Positions 1-12,632 of a DNA stretch of 64,000 bases are shown one piece after another. The stretch is from contig NC_072472.1 in NCBI RefSeq assembly GCF_027596085.1, positions 15,088,971 through 15,152,970 of the forward strand, written 5' to 3'. Position 1 is the first letter of the stretch. Each line of letters begins with the position of its first letter. Position numbers and translations under genes: made by a program. This stretch comes from Anoplopoma fimbria. Its lineage: Eukaryota > Chordata > Actinopteri > Perciformes > Anoplopomatidae. Under the pieces are notes generated by a model that ran no database searches, was not told where the DNA came from, and was given only the letters and a program-made list of their open reading frames with translations.

Positions 1-11
1 ACAGTATAGAT

Positions 12-342
12 CAGTGGTTCTCAACCTTTTTTCAGTGATGTACCCCCTGTGAAATATTTTTTCAGCCAAGTACCCCCTAACCAGCGCAAAGAATTTTTGG
101 TTGAAAAAAAGATGGAATACACAGCGCTCTGCCATCAGTGTCTGATTTATTAAACTGTCAACACTGAAGATTGCATTGTGGCATTGAATTCAGTTCATGA
201 ACTTACACTTATATTTTATTGAATATTTATCAAATAACTATTTTGAAAGGATTTTTGAATGGATGCTAATTTTAAATATATTCTTTAAAAATCTCAAGTA
301 CCCCCTGGAGTGCCTTCACGTACCCCCATTTGAGAACCACTG
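12..342. mobile_element. Non-autonomous hAT-type MITE (331 bp)
   Basis: Seen directly: the element begins CAGTGGTTCTCAA (12-24) and ends with its exact reverse complement TTGAGAACCACTG (330-342), a 13-bp perfect terminal inverted repeat. It is flanked by a perfect 8-bp direct repeat GTATAGAT (4-11 and 343-350). An 8-bp target duplication with CAGNG-type ends is the hallmark of hAT transposons. The interior is AT-rich, contains several 'gtaccccct' motifs near both ends, and has no open frame, so it could only have moved with transposase supplied elsewhere. It sits downstream of bod1 exon 2, presumably in a bod1 intron. The intact duplication and inverted repeats suggest a fairly recent insertion. 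Confidence 0.9.
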
Positions 343-534
343 GTATAGATGACTGGATTGAACTGTCACAAAATCATTAGCTGCAAACTTCTCTATAGAT
401 TACAATAAAAATGACAATTCTTCAACCAAAAAATGTTCTAAACTCATAAAGCAGCTGCTCATTTTACATGGTTAATCCTTTGAATTGCACAGATGACGAG
501 TAATAAAGCAGAGACAGCTGACAGTAGCACTCAC

Positions 535-1089
535 TGAACAACACTTTGTCTCAGCCCGTTCCTCATCTGGTTCTTGTTGATGGACGGGTTCCAGTCCTGT
601 GTGCTCAGGTGCGACGTGACGTAGTTGTCGACTTTCTGTCGCAGGTTCTGATAGGCAGGCTGCAGGCAATAACAGTGACAGCCATGTAAACCCAGGCATT
701 ATACAGTGATGCAGTATAGTGCACTGTGACACAAATGAGAACAACACACTGCTAAATGATTTCTATTTAAATTAGCAACGACTTAATAACTAACATTTGC
801 AAGATATAGTTACCAATTATAAGAAGCGACTAGCTGAGCTTACAGTCTGGTTTGCTGAAGTGAAACAAATAGATGTAACTTATCTCATATACACGTATAG
901 CCAAGGTGGAGCTGTCGTTAGCCGACTTGCTTAGTTTACCTTTGTATCCACGTCGGCCAGACAGTCGCGACGGAACTCGTCAAAGAGGCCCCGGTTCTTC
1001 AGATGCTCCACAATCATACCGATGAGCTGCGGGTCTCCCGGGGGAAGGTCTCCCGGACTGACGTTAACGCTGCCGCTACCTTCCGCCAT
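535..1089 (-). CDS. bod1: BOD1 (biorientation of chromosomes in cell division 1), exons 1-2, 3' part outside window
   Basis: Exon 1 is 1089-940 (50 codons, ATG at 1089-1087, donor gtaaac) and exon 2 is 659-535 (125 nt, acceptor cctgcag, donor gtgagt). Together they encode about 91 residues and keep phase across the junction. The protein shows the family signature [16 protein letters not shown], then [17 protein letters not shown], and in exon 2 [14 protein letters not shown] and [23 protein letters not shown]1 is known as a small kinetochore/spindle protein that inhibits PP2A-B56 and supports chromosome biorientation. The NGLRQSVVQ stretch fits BOD1 better than BOD1L1. The N-terminus is much shorter than the Gly-rich human one. 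Later exons (GMLE... region) must lie left of position 1. It is head-to-head with htatsf1. Confidence 0.9.
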
Positions 1090-1255
1090 GACAAACCGGA
1101 GTACAGGTTTGTTAGCTCAGCCGCTAAGCTAGCCGCATGGGCGCTTGTTTCCTTTCAAGACGTGGGAGGACCATTCGTGCGGTCCTCAGCAGACTGCGGG
1201 CGGTGCGACCGAGGGAGACGCTGGACGACAGATCGAGCGCTCCTTCCCCAGTCGA

Positions 1256-1267
1256 CGCGCATGCGTG
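1256..1267. promoter_or_regulatory. NRF1-like motif
   Basis: CGCGCATGCGTG differs from the YGCGCAYGCGCR consensus at one position. It lies 14 bp before the ETS site in the shared bod1/htatsf1 promoter. Confidence 0.55.
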
Positions 1268-1280
1268 TTCGAAACATGAC

Positions 1281-1290
1281 ACCGGAAGTG
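1281..1290 (+). promoter_or_regulatory. ETS/GABPA-type site
   Basis: ACCGGAAGTG is the textbook high-affinity ETS core with flanks. It is located just before the inferred first exon of htatsf1. Confidence 0.6.
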
Positions 1291-2203
1291 CTTCAGTTCA
1301 CGTCGGGGGTAAGGGTAGACGTTTGCGCGTTTATCTAAAGGTAATATTCATTTACACTGGCTGAATCCTCAAAACACAGAAGCCAATCCGTCCCGTGGTT
1401 GGCTCTGTAGACGAAGCGGATCTGTGTCGTTCACCTTTGCACCGACCATATTTTAGACTGGACTCACGTTATTGTCGTTAAAGGTAATGATGGCTAGCGT
1501 TAACCAATGCTAGCTTCACATAATGCATTGCCTTACTTTCTTAATACTCACAAGCACAGACCTTTAGATGTTACCAGATGTTCATCAGTGAATTATCTTA
1601 ATGTAAACTGAACATTGACCGCCGCTTAAACACTTGCAGCATATTGCTGACACAGATTCATGCTGCCAGTTCATCAAACACACCATGGTGCGATGAATTA
1701 AAACGACTGACTGCCATCTTTTTCATGACTTACGGGGCGGTGACAGTGCCAGTAGCAACATTTGATTGGTTGGTCCTTTGCCTGGGGCTGTGAATGTACT
1801 CTGTTATGGTCTGTCGTCTGTCAGGACCGGTCAAGAGCAAGCAGATGGGAAGTCAAATAGGCTTTATAAGCAGAGTCGTTTATTGTTTGTTTTTTACAGG
1901 ACTGGCATATGAGTTTACTGTCCTTCTTTGATACTATTGTTCAACCACACATACTTTGTCAGATGCTCACTTAATCTATGAGCGCAGAGAACATATACAC
2001 GTTGATCTTCTTTACTTTCTTTTCTGACTTTTGCTGGTTAGTAACCGAATGATCCTTCCCTTTGCAACATCTTCTGAAATTAGAAATAGGAGAGGGAAAA
2101 AGCATAATATTGGGGTATACATTGGGGTATATAATGCAGCTGCTTTTATGCATGTTGAAATGGAATGCTTGTTGACCTGGATCCTTACACGTTCTTGTTG
2201 CAG

Positions 2204-5040
2204 ATGAGTGGTCAAGCAAATGCCAACCAAGAGTTTATGGAGCAGCTGCGGCTGCAGGAGCTCTATGGGCGTAAACACGAGGATGGCTCTGACGCCAACA
2301 CCTACACTGACCCAGAAGACGGGACCGTGTATGACTGGGACGCGGAAAAGAAGGCCTGGTTCCCTAAAGTATGAACTTTTGTTTTCCTACTTCATATATT
2401 TGTTCTTTGAAGGCTCTCAGTCTCTGAGTTTCAGATCTATCCTATTTTTGTTGCTGTTTGCACAGCAATCTTTGGCATATTTATATATTGTGGATTGTAT
2501 CCTCTCTTTAGTCCCTCTGTTTGCAAGTTTAGTTGGAAAACAATAGCGCCAATTATGTTACAAAAAAGTTCAAGGTCTCCATCATACCACCTTATATTGG
2601 CCCCTGGCCAAACCTGGCAATAAAATGCATTATTGGTGAACCACACACAAGAGGAAGCACAAACTACAGATGTCAATGCACCCCAAATTGGATCGCAGAC
2701 CTCTTTAGTATAAGTAGTTGTAACAGTTTCAGTGTTTATTTCAAGTAGGTTTTGCTTTGTTTCTCTAGATAACAGAGGACTTCATTGCTGCCTACCAGGC
2801 CAACTATGGCTTCACTAAGGATGGAGATCCAGACGCCAACAGTGCTGCAGTGAGCAGCTCCAACCCAGCAGCCCCAGAAAGCAAGCCCTCGGAAAAGGAT
2901 AAACCAGGAGATTCCGTCAAGAACGAGGACCCTGACCAGCATGAGACCTCAGCTAAAGATGCCAAACAGAAAGGGGAGAAGAGAAAACCAGAGCCAGGTA
3001 AAATGACATCCACAACCATAGAGAAGAGAGAAAAAACAGTGAATTTACTAACACACAAATGGTAAATAGTAATTGTGTTATAAAGTACTACAGTCATTGA
3101 TGTATATTTCCACATGTAGCCCTCTCTGCATAGTGATTATTACCAGTATACATATAAATGTACAATTTCTGAGTTTAAGTTTGTACAAACGTATCTTTTG
3201 ATAAAACCTTTTTTTCCCCTTTTTCTTGCTTTTAGGATGGTTTGATATAGAAGAGAATAAAAACACGAATGTCTACGTATCAGGTTGGTATTGCTAACAT
3301 TTCTTTTTTCATTGTCAAGGAGACAGCTGACCAGTGACTGTTCATCCTATCTCACGCTCTCTGTCTTATTTATTTGTTTTATCGTGGTCTCCTTCCTCCT
3401 TAGGCCTGCCTCCTGACATCAGCAGTGATGAGTTTGCTGAGTTGATGTCCAAGTGCGGCATTGTGATGCGGGACCCCATTACTGAAGAGTACAAGGTCAA
3501 ACTCTACAAGGATAAAGAGGGAAATCTGAAGGGAGATGGTCTGTGCTGCTACCTCAAGGTCTGTCTGTGCCTAAACATGGGTTTTGGCTTGAATGACACA
3601 GTATAGAGAAGAAGTAGTAGTTACAGTAATATTGCATTGCACTACAGTGAAGTGACAGTGTGTGTTTGTTATTCTCTGCAGAAGGAGTCAGTGGAATTGG
3701 CTCTGCGTCTGATTGACGAGTCAGAGGTCCGAGGTTACAGACTCCATGTGGAAGCAGCACGGTTTGAGCTGAAGGGCCAGTACGACGCCAGCAAGAAGAA
3801 GAAGAAGAACAAAGACTATAGGAAAAGAATGCAGCAGCAACAGAAGTAAATTCTACTTCCTTGTTCCTTTTTAGTTAAACTCCCACAAGTCCCACTTTGC
3901 ATGTAGGGATCAACAACCATAAATGTTCAATAGGATTAAGAGAACACAATTAATTGAGTATTTTCTTGTCTGTGTCTTTGTCCATGCAGACAGTTGGACT
4001 GGAGGCCAGAGAAGCAAGGAGAATTGAGGAAGAGGCACGAGAAAGTTGTCATCATTAGGAACATGTTCCACCCCAGTGACTTTGAGGTGCGGAGAGACAA
4101 ACACATGCACATACATACTCAAACACACAAACACTGTCCATGGCTGGTACTAATCTATGTGGCCTCTGTGTTGGCCTTCGTAGGAGGACCCACTGGAGTT
4201 GAATGAGTATCGTGACGATCTGCGGACAGAGTGTGAGAAGTTTGGGGAGGTCAAGAAGGTCATCCTCTTTGATGTGAGCTGAATGTCATTTATGTTCTTT
4301 CATAGTCATAGTAGAATGGTTTAAATATGTATGTTAGCGGCATCAATAAGTAACTGGTATGTGGTTGTGTTTGTGCTGTAGAGACACCCGGACGGCGTGG
4401 CATCAGTCGCATTTAAGGAGCCCGAACAAGCCGATGCATGTATAGAGTCGTTCAATGGTCGCTGGTTTGGAGGAAGGCAGCTGACTGCTCTGCTTTGGGA
4501 TGGAACGACAGACTATCAGGTAAACCAAATGCAACAGACAAATGGGAATTAGGCAAGCAGGAAGGATGATGAAAATACGCCATTGTATATCATTATGTAA
4601 ATGTACGGATGCAGCATTTTTGAAGCTTCACCCGTACAAGTGAATAACGCAGGATAACAAATCAGAGCCTGCTAGTCATCATTCTTACCAACAAGTCATG
4701 TGATACTTGAGTTATGGTGATATCCTCGATTTAACTTAAACTCTGCATCTGGAAAGAATTTGCGGACTCAATGCGGATACTGTTTGTGCAGGTTGAAGAG
4801 ACAACGCGTGAGCGGGAGGAGCGTCTGAAGGGTTGGTCTACTTTCCTGGAGGGAGGAGATAAAGGCCCGCAGAACGACACTGCCAAGCCAGCAGAGAGCA
4901 GCACCACCAAAACAGAACCCACAGAACCCTCCAGCACCACAGAGCCTGAACAGCCTCCCAAAAAAGAACCACAGCAACAGGAAGAGGAAGCAAACTCTAC
5001 AGATAGCAGCCTGGAAGGAAGTGATGATGAGAAAGCATAG
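2204..5040 (+). CDS. htatsf1: HTATSF1 (Tat-SF1) splicing/elongation factor, complete in 9 coding exons
   Basis: Coding exons are 2204-2368, 2769-2997, 3236-3283, 3404-3558, 3682-3845, 3990-4086, 4184-4273, 4382-4519 and 4792-5040. All introns are GT-AG, phase is kept, and the product is 444 aa. The N-terminus has the Tat-SF1 block YDWDAEKKAWFPKITEDF. A charged linker follows. RRM1 spans about 142-225, with VYVSGL at 144-149 and KGDGLCCY at 190-197. A lysine-rich segment links to RRM2, about 272-355, which carries R343-W344-F345. That is the RXF motif of a U2AF-homology motif (UHM), known in Tat-SF1 to bind SF3B1. The protein is nuclear and links U2 snRNP assembly and Pol II elongation. The tail is short and acidic; human HTATSF1 is about 755 aa with a very long acidic tail. 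The ATG abuts the acceptor cag at 2201-2203, so the 5'UTR must come from an upstream exon. Confidence 0.95.
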
Positions 5041-5184
5041 ATTTTTCTATGCACATCTTTGGTCCCCATGGCAACCAATAAGGACAGTCCTGCTAGATTG
5101 TGAACTGTGGTAAACACCTGTTTTGAACAGGTGAGGAGTACGAGCTGGTATTTGGACAGTTTGAGCTGTTTTGTAATGTAGAAA

Positions 5185-5190
5185 AATAAA
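5185..5190 (+). terminator. Poly(A) signal, htatsf1
   Basis: AATAAA lies 145 nt after the htatsf1 stop codon. A second AATAAA at 5914-5919 could serve a longer 3'UTR; it lies about 190 nt before the next gene's start codon. Confidence 0.55.
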
Positions 5191-5913
5191 ATTATGATTT
5201 TGTCTACCATATTTTCACTATTTTGGTTTACACCGCAATCAAACCTGCACTGACTTTCACTGAATTTCAGTGTAAAAGTTTGTTTGCAGTTTTGTGCTGA
5301 TAACCCTGAAATATTGATCAATTATGAAAGACAACATTGACTGAAACTGTGATGGATTTGTTTTGGGATTTTGCCCTTAACTGCCAACAGATATCAAAGG
5401 GAAACTTACCTTGGTTTGAATCATTAAGTACACAAATGTATATTGTTACATGGTAAAGATCGTCATTTTCCCCAAACCTTGTAGAAAATATATGTTTGGC
5501 AGTAAAAAGTCTGAATATCATAACTTCAAACTAAAGATAAGTTTAAGTTTTAACACGGCACACATTTAACGGAATCCTTTTTTTCGTTTCCAAAATAGTT
5601 GCATGTGTGCAGATCAGAAACCTTTTCTGTGGTTTTCATATAGACAGCGTGCTGACTACTTCAGTTCCAAAGTGAACAGCCATAAAGATTTTCATGCAAA
5701 AGGGACTTCAAAACAATAACCAATATACTTAAATGTACACTAGATAGATAGTGCATCATCTTAGTGCAAATAGATAATTGCACTTTTCCCTCTTAGTGTC
5801 CAGTTCTGGATCTCTGAGGTGGAACCAGGGTCTTATATTATAAGACAGACTTATTATTACAAACACACACTCCCTTTGGATGCTGTCTTGTAGATATGAG
5901 CATTTATGTGTTT

Positions 5914-5919
5914 AATAAA
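5914..5919 (+). terminator. Alternative distal poly(A) signal, htatsf1
   Basis: The hexamer AATAAA is followed within 25 nt by T-rich sequence (tttggatttgtaactttttg). Use of this site would give htatsf1 a 3'UTR of about 0.9 kb. Confidence 0.4.
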
Positions 5920-6106
5920 GTTGTTTGGATTTGTAACTTTTTGAAGTCTCATGACATCATCTCATTCTGAAAACTGTAATCACACAAGATGCAGTTGCTA
6001 TGACGACATACAGATTGTGTTTGATTTAAACCTTGTGTCACATTTCCAGTGAGTTAACTACAACTTGACCTCCAACAGAGAAACATCTCTGTGTAAAACT
6101 ACAATA

Positions 6107-7821
6107 ATGGAAAGTACATCAGAAGTACAAGTAAATACTACAACTCCAATACCGCTACAGTATCTATGTTCAATAGACATGGAGAAAGGCAGCAACCCAG
6201 AAGACAAGGTAAGATTTTCTAAGCAGGAGACACATGCAGACATATTTTTTTAATGCTTCATTTATTTAGGACAGATTAGTTTTTCTTCTTTTTCTTCATC
6301 TTTTGTCTTGAGCTTCAACAAATATAATTATTTTGAATAGTTTTTGAAAGAGGTTAGCCAATATTAAGATGGACTGGCGACTTCTTTTCCCCATAGTATT
6401 TATAGGCTATTTTTTTTTTAAGGAGATGTGGTCAGTAGGATGAATGAGTTAATGCTTTATCTTTTATGACCACAGTTTTTCTAGAGTTTATCAGACCATC
6501 ATTACTCAATACTTAATTGAGAATTTGAGAATTTTTTTACTTTTAACTTAAGCAATGCATGAAGGAAATTATTTTTTGCTGGTGGGGATGTAGGGCTCTT
6601 TTACAACAAATGCAGACGGTAACACTTAATTTACTTGTCACTTGCATGTTTATTTGTAACTTTCAGTCCTCCGATTGTGATCTCATCACAATCCTTCACA
6701 GCCTGCGGCAAGTCCTTATGGACTACAAAGCACAAAGCAAGGAGCTGGCTTCAGATAATGCTGCTCTGAGGGAGCAGACAGCCAACAAAGAGCTCAACTG
6801 GGAGCAAGAAAAGAATAAGCTGATGGGTGAAAAGGCCTCTTTATTGGAAACTCAGTTGATGGTCAGAAATGACATGGTTAAGGCTTTGGAGTCTGCAAAA
6901 GCCAGTCAAAAACAATTTAACACTCAACGCCGGGAGATTGAAGGAAAAATGAAAGGAAAGGAGACGGAAGTACGCTTCTTGAAGAAAACTCTGCACCACC
7001 ACATGATGAAGGCTGAGAAGTTCGAAAAATTCTGGAAGGCAGAGCGCGACCAGCTCAAGGTGATTAAACTTCCCTTTGACAAAACTGTGATGCAGGTAAA
7101 TGAAGAGTCGGAAAACCGGTGGATTATTAAGGAGATAGCTGCTGAGCTAGAAACTCTGCAGCAGGACTGTGGGAAGAAGTTGAGCCAGGTCATCCAGGAA
7201 AAGGATGCTTCCATCACAAGTATCAGAAAGGAAATGATGGCACTGGTAGAGGGAAATCTGGAAAGCTTGGCCAAGGTGAGAGCAATAGAGACAGAGGTCC
7301 GCGAGATTGACACAGTGACAAAAGAGGAGAGCTTTAAGAAAACACAGGAGCTGCAGAAACTTATAAGAGAGGTGGAGGAAAAGTGGCTCAACAACGAGAA
7401 GGAGTGGCTCAACACGACGAGCAAGATGGAGGAAGAGATGCAGCTCCTGGTCCTGCAAAATGTAGAACTTCAGGTACACTATCTGATCATTCTAATTAAA
7501 TTGAACCTTTAAAAGAGAATAATACTAAATTATATTCTGTCTCTGTCATTTCAGGAACTCGCTTTAAAAACTGACAAAGAGAAGGCAAAGATAAAAAAGG
7601 AGGATAGGAAGGCAAAGGAGGAAACAGAAAAAAGCTTGAGGAAGGAGATAAAAGAGAAGGAGGAGACAGAGAAGAAAGAAAGAGAAGAAAATGAGAGGAA
7701 GGAGACAAAGAAACTGAAGAAAGAGAAGAAAGGAAATGAGGAAAAGGAGAAAAAGGAGAGGAAGGAGAGAGAGAAGACGGAGACGGAGAAGAGAGGAGTA
7801 AAATCCTTTTTCCTTTTCTAA
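6107..7821 (+). CDS. Unrecognised coiled-coil protein, 3 exons, about 391 aa
   Basis: Predicted exons are 6107-6208, 6667-7473 and 7555-7821, with GT-AG introns and consistent phase. The ATG at 6107 is the first in frame after a TGA at 6050-6052. The first 34 residues are polar with no signal peptide. Exon 2 encodes 269 residues of charged, heptad-like helix rich in E, K, Q and L, with a possible break at KLPFDKTVMQV. Exon 3 is an extreme K/E-rich tail that also looks like purine-repeat DNA, so its encoded length may vary. The last residues (GVKSFFLF, stop at 7819-7821) overlap a possible donor (gtaaaa at 7798), so more exons could follow. I do not recognise the family; ciliary or centrosomal CCDC proteins look similar in composition, but that is weak. 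It has the same orientation as htatsf1, 1.1 kb downstream. Confidence 0.65.
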
Positions 7822-9529
7822 CCCTTCACATCCCCTTGTCAATTTTATCCCCTCCTACCAACCGCCAGTGGGCTTAGTCTGTAGTTAAATGTTATTTTTC
7901 AGTGCCTATAAAAAGTTCTTGCTTTGATTTCCTTCTTGTTTTCATTGAACATTGACTCACAGAATCAACATGAATAGAGAAAAGGGTCCATTAAAGTTCA
8001 ACTTTAACCTCACAGAACATATATTCACATTAGTAGAAGTGGCAGTAGTATACTCACATTTTCTTATTAAAACATTTTATAATTTAGTAAATCCCTTCTA
8101 ATGATTCTGAAACTTTGGAGCATTTACATTCCACCCTGCCTCACCACTAGAGAGCACTGTGATCCTGCTGTTGCCTCTAATAGGTGGTGAACTTTGCTTT
8201 AATATAAATAAGATATCATAGTTATGTCACATTAGCACCAGCAACAGGACTGTTTTCACAGTTTCAAAGTAAATATTGCTTGATGAAAGCAGTGGAAAGT
8301 AACTATGTACATTTAATGTGCTAAAGTATAACTTGGAGGTAATATAGTTATTCAGTCGCTTTGGTGCTTTTATCAATATTTAAATTTAATGTTTGTTTAA
8401 CCTCCAATCATCTAGTCACTTGTGCTCATTTATTAAAGCAATTATTCATTAATTTGAACAAATGTCATATGCTTTTACATATACATTCATGCAAAAGCAT
8501 ATGAAATGTTTCCTACATTATCAATGCTTTTATCATGTTGATCAAGTGGTTCTCTGTTGAATAGTCTTACCGCATAAAACATTTTGGTATTGTTTCACTG
8601 CATAAGTCATAACATGAAATATGGTAGTGTGGTTATGTAATTGAGAGGAAAACCAGAGAGGATATAATTGCAAGAGTAAATAACGTATGTAACCAGGGTG
8701 TGATTGAGAGTGATGGTGCTGTTCTGTGTGAGCAACGGGCGAAGACGATTCCTATTTCAGAGATGAAAGTATGCAGGCCGAGTAACATCAACAGGTAACA
8801 TGTTGATCTGTGTTTCAATAGACTCTTGACCAGAGGGGAAGGAGATCAGCTTTAGCCAAAGTAGATTGAGTACCTTCAAGGAGAACATCAGTTGGAAATG
8901 TACTTTACTTCAGTTTTGGTTTTGAATCGAAAGATATGAGTTTTTCGTCTACCATTTTTTGCAGATTATTGCCATAAAAAAACGTATGAGAGCCAATTTT
9001 AATGCAAAGATATTATACAGCAATTCATATAGTTTCTTTGTAAATACCTATTTTTGCAGGGGGGGAGTAAAGGAAACAGCACAGATCTGGTCATAATCAA
9101 ATAATATCCTTCAGTGTTTTTCAATAATAAATCTACTAAGAAGCTACAGCGATCCATTAACCCTGTAGGTGCATTGGTACTTGTGATGTTCTGTCTAGTT
9201 AAATGTGCTGCTATAGTCTCAACCAGGTCTCCATTGTAAATGAGACCCTAAGTCCAGTTGGGCTAACCTGGATAAATAAAGCCTTAAAACACCCAAAAAG
9301 CATTTCATTTACAAATGAGTGTACGTGGTTCAGAGAGTTCTAGCAGGCCGAGAACACAATACTTGATTTTGTACTGTGTTCTCTCTTTTCCAATAAACTA
9401 TGACTGCAACACAGTTTAACAGTAATGCAACAATATTATATGAGTCAACAAGAAGATGCAGACAGAGAAAGATATGGGGCAGGAGCAGAGACGGAGGAGG
9501 AAATGGACAGAGCATGTGAAAGCAGGGTC
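7822..9529. other. Gene-free stretch after the coiled-coil gene
   Basis: AT-rich sequence without a credible exon on either strand. It may hold the 3'UTR of the coiled-coil gene (ATTAAA at 8066-8071 is a possible poly(A) signal). A decayed LINE tail lies near 9190-9290. Confidence 0.5.
9190..9290 (+). mobile_element. Decayed LINE 3' tail (probable)
   Basis: The segment reads 'caaccaggtctccattgtaaatgagac ... aacctggataaataaag', interrupted. This resembles the 3' terminus of fish non-LTR retrotransposons, which end in 'ACCTGGNTAAATAAAG'. The assignment is from memory. Confidence 0.5.
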
Positions 9530-9542
9530 TGTGTGTGTGTGT

Positions 9543-9635
<93 letters not shown>

Positions 9636-9637
9636 TA
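9530..9637. repeat. (GT)n microsatellite
   Basis: About 54 GT units with one early CT interruption; this is the first array of a three-array cluster with the GA and CA/CG tracts that follow. Confidence 0.98.
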
Positions 9638-9739
9638 TTTTCTGTTCCCTGGAGTCCACCCTGGAGATCGCTTGGGAAAAAGACCTCTAGGTCTGCCTGA
9701 GGTCTGACATGCAGCCAAGAAAAGCAAGACTAAAATAGT

Positions 9740-9775
9740 GAGAGAGAGAGAGAGAGAGAAAGAGAGATAGAGAGA

Positions 9776-9809
<34 letters not shown>

Positions 9810-9810
9810 G
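9740..9810. repeat. (GA)n imperfect purine tract
   Basis: Imperfect GA repeat with occasional AA and TA interruptions; all-purine on the plus strand except for one T. Confidence 0.95.
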
Positions 9811-9933
9811 GGAAGATGGAAGATGGAGAGGGCGCGAGAGGAAGGAGGAGCCAAGAGATGGAGAAAGAGTGTGGACAAAGAGCTTTGTATCTGTGGAGAA
9901 AATGTATGGAAAATAAAAACATTCACATGGTGT

Positions 9934-9949
9934 CACACACACACACACA

Positions 9950-10032
<83 letters not shown>
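9934..10032. repeat. (CA)n array with internal (CGCA)n block
   Basis: CA repeats on both sides of a block of about nine CGCA units (about 9950-9985). The CpG-containing block is more Z-DNA-prone than plain CA. Confidence 0.97.
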
Positions 10033-10035
<3 letters not shown>

Positions 10036-10394
10036 TGATTGGAACCATATGCTGACAGACAGAGAGAAAAATGGGAAACTTTGAATTGTTTGATTTGTTT
10101 TCCCTCTTTGTTTCGTTGGAGAGTGGATGGAGGTTGCCGGGGTTGAAGGCGCCCGTGACCAAAGATGACGATCAGCCATGGGAAATTCCAGCCTGTAGAT
10201 GTGTCCATTGCGCTGCATGGACAACAGGTCCTGCTCCATTAACAGCGTGCATGGAGTGGGGGTGGTTCAGTGTGTGAACTAGGAACTTGAGCAGTTGGGT
10301 GACCACAAAGCCTTGTACTGAGTACAAATGGTTGTTCTGATACTGATTGATCACAAGCCAATTTTACTGATGACCAATGAAATAATTTTTCTGT

Positions 10395-10441
10395 ATCTCT
10401 CTCTCTCTCTCTCTGTCTCTCTTTCTCTTCCCCCCCCCCCC

Positions 10442-10472
<31 letters not shown>
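10395..10472. repeat. Compound (TC)n-C12-(CA)n
   Basis: A CT tract runs into twelve consecutive C residues and then a CA tract. This is a compound polypyrimidine/CA microsatellite. Confidence 0.95.

Positions 10473-12632
<2,160 letters not shown>

Larger units (their letters stand above)
1090..1345. promoter_or_regulatory. Bidirectional CpG-rich promoter between bod1 and htatsf1
   Basis: The interval upstream of the bod1 start codon is GC- and CpG-rich compared with the AT-rich surroundings. It carries an NRF1-like palindrome CGCGCATGCGTG (1256-1267, 11 of 12 to the consensus) and a canonical ETS/GABPA site ACCGGAAGTG (1281-1290). Both are typical of TATA-less housekeeping bidirectional promoters. 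Two good splice donors follow on the plus strand (gtaagg at 1309 and gtaata at 1341). Either could end a non-coding first exon of htatsf1, whose ATG lies directly after a splice acceptor. Transcription start sites are inferred, not seen. Confidence 0.7.

Noticed and set aside
1..531. Search for bod1 exon 3
   Set aside because: No minus-strand frame resembling the conserved GMLEAG...DRIISQVVDP block; the region is intron plus the MITE.
1003..1338. 111-codon plus-strand frame
   Set aside because: It overlaps bod1 exon 1 and the CpG promoter on the opposite strand; openness is due to GC content.
4731..5321. 196-codon minus-strand frame
   Set aside because: It is antisense to the last htatsf1 exon and its 3'UTR; the plus-strand exon explains the openness.
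6924..7424. 166-codon minus-strand frame rich in Ser and Phe
   Set aside because: It is the antisense shadow of the coiled-coil exon 6667-7473.
9330..10239. Long open frames of alternating Thr-His or Cys-Val residues, here and at about 40 other places
   Set aside because: They are translations of CA/GT repeats, with no splice sites, conservation or normal composition.
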